DNA of 64,000 nucleotides from Gymnothorax reevesii (taxonomy: Eukaryota > Chordata > Actinopteri > Anguilliformes > Muraenidae), in contig CM056587.1 in the NCBI GenBank assembly GCA_029721435.1, forward strand, positions 18,794,667 through 18,858,666, given 5' to 3'. Each line of letters begins with the position of its first letter. Position 1 is the stretch's first letter. Below the pieces are notes generated by a model. The model made no database searches, was not told the DNA's origin, and worked only from the letters and a program-made list of their open reading frames with translations. This document shows positions 23,876-37,238 of the stretch, in pieces. The translations under genes and the position numbers were made by a program.

Positions 23876-25360
23876 ACAAAGAGTAGGGGGACCATCAAGG
23901 TATACTAATCTTCTGTGACCATCCTGTAAACTCCTCTTATTATAACTATCATCATTTAATGTTCTTTCAAAACATATTGTTCATTACTTATGTTTATTGT
24001 TGCACCATATTACATGTGTATGTTTATTATGTTAATATATTTATAGTCTTTCATGCTTGGGCAGCATGTATAATAAAGCCTAGAATGAACAGCACACAGA
24101 GAGCGGCTGATAACGAGGGAGGGATAGAAACAGGGGGGTAGAGAGCAGGAATAATCTCCACTAACAGCGACTCAAGCTGCTTTCATTTGAAGCCGACGGG
24201 CAGCGGACCTGTGCCGCTCGAGCCCGGCCGCCGGTATTTACCGACACAAACTCAGCCGGCCCTCGCGGGGCCCCATACTCACAGCCAGCCCGTCACCGCA
24301 GCGCTCGGATCAGCACAAACACACAGGGAAGCAAAGGAACGAGGGGAAACCATTACAGTAACACTGCTAACAAACACCCCGGCCTCCCCAGCCCCCCATC
24401 CAATGCAATATCTCCACCAATCGCATCCCCCGGAGAAGGCCTGGATGAAATTTGCATTAAATGGCGATGTGGGCCACGCAAGCTCAAGAGGTCTACTGCC
24501 CACAACTGTGAATAATTCACACAAAAAACATTACAGAAGCCATACAGAAAAAATTTTGGGGAAAGACTGCACTCATCTGTGAATGACAATCAGGGCATTT
24601 CAGGGCCTCTGCACTACGGGCCAACAGTCACAGTAAATGCACTTGGAAATAATCACATGCAATTCACCAAAATTTTAAAACTCCATCTTTATAAAATAAC
24701 GAGCAAGCGTATGCAGACGCGAATATCTCGGTTCTCGGAAAAAAGGTTAAAAGATCGGAGTAAGAGTAAGGTTATGGAGATGCGTGGCTACGAAACATTT
24801 AAACATGCATTGCAATCAATACGGGATGAGGATGAAGTTCGGTATGGTTCATGGGCCACGTCTTGCAAATCGAGTCATATAAAATATGGAGGAAGCAGCG
24901 ATGATTTCGCTCAAAATGAGATGGCTTACGCACGCGCCCAGTAAAGTCCCAGCCAACAAATATTTACATTCAGCTGCAACAAGTCCACAGAGCACCAATA
25001 AGAGGAAGGAGATGCTGCGCAGCTGATTGCGGACGCTGGTTTTAAACAGGGTCAGGAGCCTGGAGGCAGGAGCTGGTTGGGGTGTGTTGGGCTGATTCAG
25101 CTTTTCCCTCCGGCAGTTACTCTCGCCCCCAGTCTCCTCTCCCCTTCTGCTCCCCGAGTCCACTCGCTTTCACCAGTCATTACCGTCGCCCTAAAGAGTG
25201 TCTGCGCGCACTCTTCAGAGTGCTGCTCCACAGTGAGTAAAACCAGCTCGCCTTCGGAAAACCTGGGGCCCAGACCGAACGAGGGGAATTCCCCTCGGAC
25301 CAATTCCGGCCCACTCTTCTGCTCTCTCATCTGTCAAGCTTGTGCTGAAACATGTACACA
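23876..25360. other. non-coding stretch, no gene seen
   Basis: No exon is supported. The 131- and 121-codon ORFs at 24187 and 24579 have no known domain. Confidence 0.45.
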
Positions 25361-25560
25361 AATGCACACACACACACGCGTACAAACACACGTACACAAA
25401 CACCCACATACACACGCGCACACAGATACATACACATATAAACACACACATACACGCACGCACACACACATGCATACACACAAGCTCGCAAACACACGCA
25501 TGAACACACATCGGTACAAATGCGCACATGCACAAGCACACACGCGCGCACATACAGAAA
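25361..25560 (+). repeat. degenerate CA-rich microsatellite
   Basis: About 200 bp of interrupted ACAC, with CG and CAT variants. All four long ORFs crossing it (His/Thr- or Cys/Val-rich) are artefacts of the repeat. Confidence 0.9.
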
Positions 25561-26817
25561 ACACTCCACTACATTGAATAGGTCTTCGCACATTATGTAT
25601 CCACACCTTCCAGTGTGAAATATGAGTTATTGTGTGTTGATTGCACTGCATAAAAGAAAACGTTGGCGATTATACAGAGATAATATACAATGTGTGGTAA
25701 TAACTATAAACGCAGAAAAATCCAGCGGTCACATCAGGCAGAGAAGCTGACTGAAGTTCGTAAACAGCACGCAGCAGATTTTACATCATCTGACATTGAT
25801 GCATCTTAGCATATTTACCCGCTCTCCTTAATCCTATGATTCTGTTTTGATCATCACCAGGTTTTTCATCCGTTTCTAGTGAAAATCCACATCTGAGAAT
25901 CACATGCATAGGAAAGTGGCTAAATCCCACCATATTTAAGCATTAGGTGTCATCTCATGCGGGCGGGATGAGAACTCTTAAGCAGTGAGGAGGGGAGGGA
26001 CGCTGGGACGGGACTGCAGGGGGGCAGATAGCTGCGGAGTATCAGCACCGCTGCAGAGACAGAGCAGGGAGAGTTCAGGAAGGGCCCCCGGGAGGGGCCC
26101 GCACCCCTCACACTGCCTAGCCCCATTACGGCCCCAGAAGTGCTACTCCCCTCCGGGGACCAAGGAAGAAAGACCCCCCCGTCATGGTTTAGAGGGAGAT
26201 CATTTAGACCTCAGGGGGTGGGGGTGGGGGTGCGGCTGGGGTAGGGTAGGGTGGCTGAAGCATATGGTGCCACCTGTGCCTAATTACCGGGGCCTTGGCA
26301 CAGTGTGGGCCATAATTCCCCCCACCCCCGGGTCAAGTTTGGCCCCGGACCAGACCGACAGCTGCCCTCCAAGTTTCACCCCCTGCCTAGGCTCCAGCAG
26401 GCGCCCCGGGCACATGAGCACTGATTCCGGCTGCTCAGGGGTCTGGAACAACAGCGGCCGGCCTGAGTCACCACAATACCCACAGGGGACAGAGAGGGGA
26501 GGGGAGGGGAGGGGAGGGGTGGGGTGGGGTGGGGTGGTCTCCCTACCGAGGTGGGTGTGAGGGTTGGGGCTTAAAGATTCAAGCTCCAGACATGCCGACC
26601 CCACCCCTCACTAACACTAGCACAGAAAACACATACTGATCCCACCCCTCGCACGAATGCAGTGAAGACAAAAATTCACCTATTATAACACTCACACAGT
26701 AAAATATAACTAGATTGTGCTCGGTGCTATATACCGCATTGGCAAGGTTTAAAATGAGGTCAAAATGGGAGCTATGACCGTGAAATCAAATAGGCATCAG
26801 GAGATTCCCAACCCATA
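25561..26817. other. non-coding, GC-rich in its second half
   Basis: 26000-26580 is GC-rich and holds a 191-codon plus ORF (25985-26560) without domains or helical or hydrophobic pattern; I treat it as chance. A (GGGGA)n then (GGGGT)n run is at about 26492-26536. Confidence 0.45.
26492..26536 (+). repeat. (GGGGA)n/(GGGGT)n pentanucleotide repeat
   Basis: Tandem GGGGA units change to GGGGT units at about 26520. The G-runs could form a quadruplex. Confidence 0.85.
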
Positions 26818-27667
26818 TACGCTACTGGTCAAATTTTTTAGGACAACCCAATTTTTCCAGTTTTTAATCAAAAATTACGCAGTTAAATTTCTCATTGTAC
26901 TCTGAAATGAAAGCATATACATGATAGAACAAATTAAAAATCGAAGTTAAAAAAGAAATCAATTTACGATTTTATTTTAAACTTTTGAATCAGAGTAGCC
27001 ACTTTTGGCAGATATAACAGCTGAACACACTCGGGCATTCTTTCTTCAATGGAAATCAAATATTCTTCAGAAAGTTCTTCCCAACTCTGTTGCAGAAGTT
27101 CCCTTAACTGTGTGGCACTTGTAGGTTGCTTTGCTTTCACTCTTCTGTCCAGTTCATCCCAAACCATCTCGATGGGGTTTAAGTCTGGAGACTGTGCTGC
27201 TACTCCATGTTTTCAAGCTTACCATCCTGTTCTTTTTTTCTAAGGTAGTTCTGGCAGAGCTTGGACTTATGTTTTGGGTCATTATCTTGCTGTAGGATGA
27301 ACCCCTGACCAACTAGACACATACCAGAGGGTACTGCATGGTGCTGCAGAATGCTGTGGTGGCCGTTTTGGTTCAGGGTGCCTTTCACTCTGTAAGTCAC
27401 TGACCCTGGATCCAGCAAAACAGCCCCAGACCATCATGCTTCCTCCTCCATGTTTGACAGTTGATGTCAGACACTGAGGAACCATCCTTTCACCTACTCA
27501 ACAGCGTACAAAACACCTGGGTAACCTTACCTTTTGTTTAAAACTTCTGACAATTCACTACTAACCTTTGTACCATTTCAAGCCATTCGTTGAACTGAAA
27601 CTGCATAATTTTCAGTAAAAAACTGGAAAAATTGGCCTGTCCTCCAAAACTTTTGATCGGTAGTGTC
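26818..27667 (-). mobile_element. Tc1-like element lacking the transposase N-terminus
   Basis: The left end reads TACGCTACTGGTCAAA with TA upstream. The right end is the decayed inverse, 'ttttgatcggtagtg'. Subterminal sequences AATTTTTCCAGTTTTT and AAAAACTGGAAAAATT are also inverted. About 850 bp. The family differs from the 8 kb element and from the five right-hand fragments. Confidence 0.8.
26964..27485 (-). pseudogene. Tc1 transposase C-terminal half, frameshifted
   Basis: Read on the minus strand across frames: TVKHGGGSMMVWGCFA, then QQDNDPKHKSKL (second catalytic Asp), then QSPDLNPIEMVWDELDRR (catalytic Glu of DD34E in the PDLNPIE motif), and the C-terminal tail TSATQLRELLQQSWEEL. At least two frame changes separate these blocks, and the first Asp and the DNA-binding domain are missing. 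The remnant cannot be active. Confidence 0.85.
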
Positions 27668-29479
27668 CATTAAATGTTTAAATTTGAGGGCTGTCCCTAC
27701 ACTGGGTCACAAGCAGCAGCCGGAACGATCGATAGGAAGACAGACATATGGACAGAATGACTGACAGACAGACAGATAGCAGAGGGGATGACAATGCCTC
27801 AGGCGGCAAGAGTTGCCGAGGGGATAAAAACCAGCGGAGGTGTGGAGCCTGACTGGGACCAGACATTGCGTACGACACGAGCCGACAGTTTGGTCATTAA
27901 CACAGATAGAAAATATAGTCCCTTAAGGAACTGCTGCTTGCTTTGCCCTGTGCGGATTCAGGCTGGGACACATTCACAACATTACTTGCATTAGCCTAAA
28001 AACAGCTAAGCAATCCACATGCACTCACGCCAACATAATGTCTGCCATTTTCCACATTCCATGCAGAGACTTCTAAACTGCCATTGGTCTAATCTCTATT
28101 GTGTGGTATTTCGTTATCTCAGAGAATAGAAGGTCATCGGCATGGCTAATGGAAGGAGTTAAGATTTAATCATCTCAGACATGGTAATCCTCGCTGCGCG
28201 CCTGTGCTCAGAGCACAGCAAAATCATTCTTCGGGGGAAAAAAAATATATTTTTTTAGCATTTTACCCGAAACAAATACATCAAATGAAAGAGAAATTCA
28301 ATTCCAAATAATGAGGAGCATGATTAGCATAACTATGAACGAAGTGAAATTGGCATTTTTATTGAAAACTCTGGGGAAAACTGATTGAGTCAATAAGCTC
28401 GGCACAGAAAGTTTTCCACAGACACGGCACCATTAGCTTCCCCACTGGCTCAGGGGAGACATACTCTTCTTCTTGCATGTCGGCAATATCCCTGCATTTG
28501 GGTTTCCACTATGCAAGAGTGCAAATTGGCATTTGTCTGTATTAATACATGTATATGTGCTTTGAGCGAGTGAATGTGCTTGTATTTTTGCACTGTGCAT
28601 TTTTGTATTTGATGCACATGTTTAATTCTTACCGCGTAATTTCACACCATGCATGCAGAGAGGGCATGTCTAGTTGCTAGGTGCGGTTGCACGAGATTTC
28701 TTCCCAGTGCTCAAGTTTGCATGCCTCATTAGTGAAAGCATTAATGCTGCTTTAAATGTCTAACTCTCATGCACAATGCGAAAAACTTCAGGGGAATCGT
28801 GCGTGTTTTAGAGTGTTGAGTGCACGTATTAGCATATTGTTGCGCTCATGTTTTTGTGTGTCGCGTTCAAATGTTAGTGTGTAAACAAATGCTCCTGTTA
28901 ACAGAATTTTCCTCAGAGTAAGAATGCCACTATCACAGGCACTCAGAATGAGAAGGCGGCCAAGATTCAAAGCAAAGATGAGCACTTGCGATAACGGACA
29001 GAGCATAATAGGGTTCTTCTAGGACAAGTGTGCTCAGTCAACAAAAAAAGGGGTGTGTTCATATTCCTTCTTAGCTCACAAGCCTAAGGACTTCCTTCGT
29101 AAAAGCAAGAGACAATATTGTCATTAATAAACCTCAAAGAAGGCAGTACAGTCCTAAGCTCTTCGATCCACATGTACAGTAAACACACCAAATTGCTCTA
29201 TACCAGCATGCTCTTTGAAATGATCCTGCAGACAGAAAGACATGAAAACTCAGACAGAGGCTGCAGTTTTGATGAGTTTTATTCCAATATGTTCGAAAGA
29301 AATGGGGAAAAACAGATGATTGTTTTTTTTCTCCCTTGACGTAATAAACAAATGTAGAACTCCATCATTTGTGTAGCATACTGTTATGAGCAAGGATTAA
29401 GAGAATCACGGATATGTGCCAGGAGTATACCTCAGCTGTTACTCACTCAAAGTTTGGCGGCAGTCTTTATTATTCTCAA
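27668..29479. other. non-coding stretch, no gene seen
   Basis: No exon is supported on either strand; AT-rich, with no long repeat recognised. Confidence 0.5.
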
Positions 29480-29935
29480 GTCAAGTCTATATATAAAGCA
29501 CATTTAAAATAACAGAAGTTGAACCAAAGTGCTGTACAGTGACAAGTGGCAAAGAATAAAATGGGAAAACTAAAACACTTATATAAAAAAAAAAAGAATA
29601 AAACTGTTAAATGAAATCACTAACAATAAAAGAAAGTAAACATATAAAGCAAACAGAAGTAGATAAATTAATAAATAAAGATAACTTAGTGCACACAATT
29701 AGTAGTGACAGTTAAAAGCATATAAAAGCGCAACAGGAAAAGGGCACAATAAAAACTTGACATGACAAAAACAGATGAACAAGCGGATTAAAAAGTAAGA
29801 GAATAGAGATAGGTTTTCAAACGTGATTTAAAAATGGCAAGAGAAGGTGAAGACCTAATTTCTAGGGGTAGTTTATTCCACAGTTGAGGAGCTGCAACTG
29901 AAAAGGCGCGGTCAACTTTTATTTTTTAGGTTCGA
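29480..29935 (-). mobile_element. 5'-truncated L2-type LINE tail
   Basis: On the minus strand the sequence encodes the reverse transcriptase C-terminus typical of L2/CR1-group LINEs (DRAFSVAAPQLWNKLPLEI, then SPSLAIFKSRLKTYL) and a TAA stop near 29795. A 3' UTR follows that ends near 29480 in words such as 'cactttggttcaac' and 'tagacttgacttgag'. The break at about 29925 is the usual 5' truncation. The reading frame over the last 40 residues is still open. Confidence 0.75.
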
Positions 29936-30175
29936 CCGAGGAACTGACAAGGAATAATTACCCAGCCGGACGGGGAAGGGTATTGTTTTTTGGAGGCATT
30001 TTTCTGTTTGTTCGTTTTCCTACGCATCTGCAAGCAGTTTAGCCCAAAGACAGTTTGATCAAATTTCACGAGATTTTCAGGAAAGGCGTGTATTAGATAA
30101 AGGACCATCTGAGTAAATTTTGAACCTAACTGGGTCAAGGTCACCGAAAACCAGGAAACAGACTTTTTTTATGAC
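29936..30175. repeat. possible dispersed repeat next to LINE tail
   Basis: Wording such as 'tttgatcaaatttcacgag' and 'gaacctaactgggtcaagg' has the style of abundant fish repeats. Class and limits are uncertain. Confidence 0.3.
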
Positions 30176-33100
30176 TATATCCTTAAATCTGCTCCAAAAA
30201 ATTTCTAACTAAATTCAAACTGAGCATTTTTCAATTCCACTTCCAAATGCACTCCACACTATAGTGTGGTGGTCAATCACAGTAGGGGACCCCGGCTATA
30301 CAACATCCAAGGCTCTAAATCTTCTCCCTGAGGCAGGGCATGGGGGGCTCAGCACCACTTATTGTTATTTAGACTGATTGGGGTCATTTTTTGTGCCTTC
30401 GGAGTGGAAACACAAGGGGCAGTAACATTGTGCACAATTTCATCCCTCAGAAATGGCACATGTATCGTTTTTTCCCCAATTTGTCAGTTTCCTGCTCTAG
30501 AATAAAGGAGTTTGCATCATAGTGGGTTGAACAGCTCCTCTGGGAGCGTAAAGTTGGCACTATGCAAAAGTTTCTTTGTCTTTTTTTCTCATTCAGGCCA
30601 CCTTTTATGGCAAACACTGTTGCTCTGTGGTAGTTTCATGGGACAGAATCCCAGCCAGGGGAGCTGTTTACAAATAAACACATCATTCATACTACTTTCC
30701 TTCCCTTTTTCCATTTTCACTCTTGTTATGCACCCGATGAATTAATATAAACACAAATATTGCCCACAAAATAGTCATAGGGTCCAATGAGGAGAGGGTG
30801 AAGAGGTATTTTTACACGTGAATTTTTTCTTCGTATGGGGGAAAATACTGCACATAACTTCAGTCTACCTCTTGTTTTATTACCATGAGTGCCATTTTGT
30901 ACACGGTTTAAATGGCCCACATCTATTTATGCAAACACATTACCCGTTCAATCAACCTCTTTCCTCCCTGCTGGCGTGACAGAGCCACGGTAGGATATCC
31001 CCACTCCATTGGATCTGGTCTCCTGACTGTATGATGCTAGCTTTGACTTTCATCTTCATCATAGATAATTTAAATGCTTACTACGTGGAACTGTGGTTCT
31101 CAGAGGACCAAAGGAGGTGATGGTAAGGCAAGTTAGGTTCTTGTTCTTCACCAGATGAAAATGGCAATTCAATATGCCATAAATGCGCTGGTTTTAAAGT
31201 GAATAACTGGGTGACCTGCCTGACCTTAATCGAACCAAACGATAGGAAATTAATTAATCTTAGACCAACCCTTTTGACAACAGCACCACAGCTGCACTAT
31301 CGCCTCTTGCCACAAAATTACCGGATTGAGGTTAGACAAGCCCAGTTCTGATCTGCGATACCGTTAACTCAAGCCTTTGCCGAAGGTCGTCCAATTATGG
31401 CCACCTGTTTTATACCACCTGACTGTGTCAGAGCGACAGTTGTCATTTCAGCAGTAGTATGTAGTATACTGATATGGTTACCCAACATGTGGAAGAGTGA
31501 TTTTTGCCATCTTTTATTGTACAGTATGAGTTTCGTTCTCCAGCATGACATTTATGCACCCCATAGTGGGACAACTGTCATTGCTTTTGCAGTAGTACGA
31601 TGGCAATTCTTTCTCCTTAAGTGATAAATCAGGAATTTATGAGCCATATTGAGATTCTAACTTTCCTTTAAGCATGGTTGCTCTCAGTAGTATAGTGTGA
31701 TGCAACCCTCTTTGCGACTGCTTAAGAAACAGAGGCACAACTGCAGAAAACATTACAACAAATATATGCAGAAATGTACTCTCAAATGGCACACTGCCTG
31801 ACCATAAAAAGCCTCTTTAATATCCTATATCTGCGATAATTAAGAAAGACGCCATTTCCCGTGAAGTAATGGCATTGTGGGGAAAATTGCACATCACCCC
31901 AGATGGAGATAACGATTCGTCTCAGACTCTTGCTGGTTGCGGTAAAGTGCAAATCCCTGCCAATCAGGGGGACGTGGCTGGACAACATTATCCCTGCATC
32001 ACAAAACAGGCCAAGGAAACAAAACTAATTACAATCCAATAGGAGAGAAAAGGTCAGGGCTCTGTACAGTGTGACGAATGCAAAAAGACGACAAATATAA
32101 AAAAAAAATCATTGGTCTTGATAAACAAATGCCAGACTCCCTGCCAAATGACCCAAATTAATTGGACTAAGATGATTGCCCTCAGTTCTGTTTTCTTCCC
32201 TCTCAGTTTTCTCTGCCACCTAAACCCCTCGTCTCATCACTCAAGCCTCCCACTATTCCTCTTCATGTATGTTGACAGTATAATTTCTTCCTTGTGATAG
32301 CACTGGACTCTTTAAAACCCTCTCTCTCCTCTCTCCCTCTCTTTTTTTTGCACTTTGGCTCTCTCAAAATGGGGTTTTCATCCCAGCCTTCTTGTCTTCT
32401 TTCTCTTTAATCTCATCAGTTGGGCCTGTCCTCTCAGTCTTCCACACATTTCTAGAAGCTCTTCGCTTAGCTGCATGCCCCTCCCGCCATTTCTTAGTTC
32501 CAACTCCTCGTCTCTTTCTCTTTTTCACTCCTTCTCTTTCCTCAGGTCTGTCTCTCTTTCCCTCCCTAACAGCACAGACAGCATTCCTCCGTTCACACCA
32601 GCAGAAAAGCCAGAACTTGGTGAGAAACACAGGAAAATAATCTCTTCTGCACTACTTCTATTGTTCTGATTTATGGTTGGGAGAAAGCTTTCATTAAATT
32701 AGAAGGAAACCCAGAGCAATGTGGAGATAGAGGCCTTGCTCAAGGGGTCAACATCAGCACAGACCTTAGTGCTGCACTTGGAGCTTTAACCAACAGGGCG
32801 CCTGTTGAGTATCCCAAACACTGAGCTATACAGAGTCACAGTGCGATGTGTATACATGAAAAATGAATGGTTTTTTTTTTTTTTTGACAAATGGTGAATA
32901 TAAGGTCCATGGTCAAATCAACATGTGGAAAGCATTACCGATTAGTCCATTGTGATAATGTGGCTGAATACTCAAAAGTTTTTCAAAAATGAAAAGCCTT
33001 GAGACCCAAAAAGATGAATCTTGCCATAGACATGCTAAGCTTGATGTACTTTGGGAACACCACGCACTAGTCTCAGTTCATCAGCTCGTTCAAATGCTGT

Positions 33101-36100
33101 CCATGCTTGTAGTTCAATTGTTCATGATTGTTAGCAACAATAGCTAACGGAGTATTTCATTTTCACGTGGATAGGAAATGCTAGTATTATCCCACCCAAA
33201 AAAAACGTACACCATCTCGTTTGGCAGTTTTACTCCGTGACCCTATTTTCACCAATTTTTTAAGACTCTATTAATTGTTCTCATGGACATGACAGCAACG
33301 GAGCTGGAAAAAAGCTAACAAAGCCGAATACAAAATGGCGGCAGTGCTGTGGCCCTCCAGACAGTTGTCAGCCACTCTCCCCTCCCCAGACATACACACA
33401 ACCTTCAAGACAGGTCCACAAATGCCTTATATGAGTTACTTCTTCTTACAAATAAAGAGCAACAGCATGGTGACACATCAAGTAAGAGATATGGCCGTTA
33501 AACCAACCGACCGCTGCAGGACACCAAGTCAAATTAAATTAGATTACATTACAACATACAGTACATCAGTTTATTTCTGTACAGTGCTTTCTACTCAGTG
33601 ACCAGAGGGCATACTGGCAAACAGCACGCCCGAAAATCAGGCGAGCGAGGTAAAAACTCCCCTGCGAGGGGAATATTACACAAAAACAGTCATATAGAAA
33701 GTATGGTGGTGAAACAAGGTCTCCCATGTGAAAATGAACTTAATCAAAACTGCACACATTTCTTACAGAGTAGTGTAATAAACCTGGGGTTTCCTCATTT
33801 TACAAGAAGTAGTGAGGCCATATTTTAAATGGGTTCCCCAGTTCCGTGCTGTTTCTTTAAATGAGATTACAACGCCTAGATGCTACGCTGTCTGCTCACT
33901 GTTCATACGGCTCATAACGACTTTCTGTTGGAGTTAGTGTAGCTCACTGGGCGTTATTATTGGCTTCTCCTACTGATTTAAGTTAGTTTCTTAAAAGCCC
34001 TTGAATGACAAGTGGTGTATTTACCCATCGCTCACTTCATTTGTGGGCCATTTACCGCAGGGAGGGGCACAGCCTGGCGCTGGTCAAACACCAGCAGAAT
34101 TGTGGGTAAAAATCTGTCTGTGAGGAACAGAGGTCCCAATGAGGGCTCCTTTGCCATATGTTTCTGTTTCTGAGAAACACTTTGAAATGAAAACCAATAA
34201 AGGCACACAGCAGGCAAAGAAACATTTTGGCTCTGGGGGATCTGCGCAGATACCACAGATCTCACTGACAAGCTAGCGCCCCAGCAGGAGCATACAGTAC
34301 GGCGGGGAAACTCTAATAGGAGACGGAGATTCACGATGACTGTCTCCGGCGGTCTCCAACTTGGCTGAAATGCGTTTCCTGCAGGCCTTGTTTTTCCACG
34401 GTACACCTGAAAGACTGCTGGCTTTGCACTTCTGCTTTATGACTAACAGGACCAAGGCCTTTTTTGAGGCGGCTTGCGAGCCTGAAGCCTTGTTCTCCGA
34501 CACCCCAGTAAAGGTGGGCCTGTAAACCCACAGGAGAGTGATCAACTGAAGTGGGAGTGAATCACAAAAAAACTCAAGTCTGCCTCAGGGGATTTACAAA
34601 GCTGGAGTGTGTTTGATGCGAGGTAACCACCAGTGAGGCACTGACACGGCTGTTGTGATTACGCTCAAAAATTACGCACGTGTAGTACACACTTCATCTT
34701 CCTACACAACACAGCAAACAGTGCACTAGGTCAGAGAGCTGGCAAAACGCAAGGCAATAAAACATTATACTTCATCACCTGTATCTCTTATCCCCGTTTC
34801 ACGGTCAGATTTTATTTTCCATTGATTATACAGACAGTCATTCTACCCAATGCCACAGCATCAAAATTTTACATTATCCTCATGTTACGGGCAATGTAAT
34901 CCCATATCGTCACACGCCATTTTCCCCTCACGAGATTAAAACAGTTAAACTGCCAAATACAGCCATGGTGGGGCGAGGGGGCACTCTGTTTTTGCTTAAT
35001 AACAAAGGGCATCTGGAAACATTTGTGAACCACTTTATCTCATGCTAAAAACACCTGTATGTGAGTTAAAGACTGATCAAGTTCCACAAAGACACACACA
35101 CGCACGCGCACACACACACGCACGCGCACACACACACACACGCACACGTATGCAGCACCACACGAATCAGGCCCCAGGATATTTCCACTTTCTCATGTGT
35201 CACTGTTACCAAGCTCAGTATTGCATTTTATGGGGTATGAGCTCCATAACCGAGCCCAGGTGTGCCGTTGGAAAGTGGCTCCTAAATTGGAGCCGGCTCA
35301 GGCAGCACTATACATAAATCATGGGAAACAGAGAATATAAAAATAAAGAATGGCCACTGTTTGGCGACTGTGATTACTTTTGAGTGAATCACCTCATAAG
35401 AACCTCCTGACCATCTATTGGACAAAGAAACAACACAGGATGTTCACCTTGTGGCAGCTGCTCCACCCATCAGAGGGTGAACAAATCGGTATGTGAGCCA
35501 CATCGATTTCTGTCTAGTTATGGCCTTCTTTCACCCATCATCGGCCAGGTACACTCAGGCAAATTGTCAAAGGGATTTTCTTCCGTAAAACTGTCCCATG
35601 GGGCAGGAGAACTACAGTCACAAATAAATCTCAATTATCCAGAATCAGATTCTGAAGGTCGTCTCGAGGTCACACAGGACATCAAGCCACAAACTGGATG
35701 TGAGAGAGAAATAAGGGTTTTATAAGCCCTTGCAATCTGTTGTCTATTTTGACAACGTATGAATTCTTTGGCCTGGAAAATGGAAAACAGTGGCAGTAAA
35801 AACGTGGAAAATAGAGTTTATAATGAAACCCAGCAGACATACAAGGCCCCTGCAATGCTGCTGCAACATCACTGTAAGAAGTTTTCCGTGTAGTGTTCCG
35901 GTGACTTCAGAATCTACATCCCCACGGACACTACTTTCATGTTTACTCCCATCAAACCACTTGCACGGGAGCAGAACAGATCTGCCAAGCACAGACCAAA
36001 CAAAGTAAGGAAATGCATACCATCTGCATAACAAAAGGCATCGCTGCCACAAACACACATGGATGCTCACACGCCCACACACACCAGCACGTGCACACAG

Positions 36101-36921
36101 GTACAACCCCCCCAGGTAGCTTGTACTGCATTTTTAACTCATCGACACGATCACAAATAAAATTGGACAAGGACACATTCTACACATTCTAGGCCGTACA
36201 CCCCAATACATGGGTTGAAAATGAGAAACCCCTGCGAAGGAACTGCAGAGCTTAAAAAAAGCATAAAAGGAACACTAATGGTGCAGAAAATAAAAGATGG
36301 AACTTTGGAATCAACTGAAAACTACATGTTCCATACCTTGAATGTGTCAAAATAAAAGCTGCATCTCAGACTTTGCTCACATTTTGTTCTTACTTCAACC
36401 ATGACAAATACAGATGCTGTTTTTGTAATTTGCCTTTGTTTGTTTATTTTTTTTTGGGGGGGGGGGTGGGGGGCAGGAGGCAGTTAAAACGATAAAGTTC
36501 ACCACCTGTGGACACAGTATACCATCCACATGGCTGAGCACAGCTGTTCATTATTCTGCAGTATTTTGCGAGGGGCAGGACAGAAGGCGTTTGCATGAGC
36601 ATGTGCAGCTGTTTTATATGCTGGTGGGTGGGGGGTTGGGGGAGGCGGTGGGGGAAGCTCCTCTATCCTGTAACACGACACAAGCTTTAAGAAACTGGGT
36701 CAAAAGGTCAGTGATACCACGTGTGGAACTTTCTATGGAAGATTACTTCTCCCTGCCGTGCCACTTGGATCTAAAAATACAGCCCATATCCACCAACTTC
36801 ATTCCATACTCACATCCTCCTCGTATATAGGGCAACCTTCTTTTTCCTCACCAGCACACGGACGTTTTTGCTGACTGAGGACATCCTGACAGCCTTCTTA
36901 GACATTTGCCACCAGTCAATG
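30176..36921. other. non-coding stretch, no gene seen
   Basis: No exon is supported. A perfect 16-bp palindrome CCACACTATAGTGTGG lies near 30251. 32330-32560 is pyrimidine-rich (CT low complexity), and ORFs there are by-products. A CA/CG-rich microsatellite is at 35092-35145 and a G-run at 36450-36475. Confidence 0.5.
35092..35145 (+). repeat. (CA)n microsatellite with CG interruptions
   Basis: ACAC run with repeated GCACGCGC interruptions. Confidence 0.9.
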
Positions 36922-36925
36922 TTAA

Positions 36926-37234
36926 CCCTCTGTTAACCAAATACCTTTCCAACTGAGTAAAAATAATTTCCCTAGGCAAATATGTTGATTATGGGCCAAT
37001 ATTTGGAAAAATAGTTTAAAAAAATAAATAAAAATTGGACCTTTGGCCCACCTTGCCAAAATGTAACCGATCTGCTACATTGGGTAATAATGCAAATGGA
37101 AAAAATTTAAGTGACGGACCATTCAAGTTATTCTGAAATGTTTATTTGGCAATAAGAAACAAAACCAGCAGGGTGTCGAGGCGGTTAACCCTTTCACTTC
37201 ATGTAGCAGATATGCTACGCTGGTTAATAGAGGG
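36926..37234. mobile_element. piggyBac-like MITE with TTAA duplication
   Basis: Flanked by TTAA at 36922-36925 and 37235-37238. With the flanking TTAA included, the left end reads TTAACCCTCTGTTAACCA and the right end, inverted, TTAACCCTCTATTAACCA: one mismatch in 18. Ends beginning CCC next to TTAA are the piggyBac signature. 309 bp, AT-rich, no ORF. Inside it the pentamer-like word TGCTAC recurs in both orientations (near 37070 and 37205). Confidence 0.75.
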
Positions 37235-37238
37235 TTAA

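Noticed and set aside
25215..25651. Cys/Val-rich and His/Thr-rich ORFs
   Set aside because: Direct translations of a CA microsatellite.
25985..26560. 191-codon plus ORF
   Set aside because: GC-rich sequence lengthens chance ORFs; Gly/Pro/Arg-rich composition, no domain.
31390..31620. Possible direct repeat around 'acagttgtcatt' and 'acaactgtcatt'
   Set aside because: Similarity too short and broken to call.
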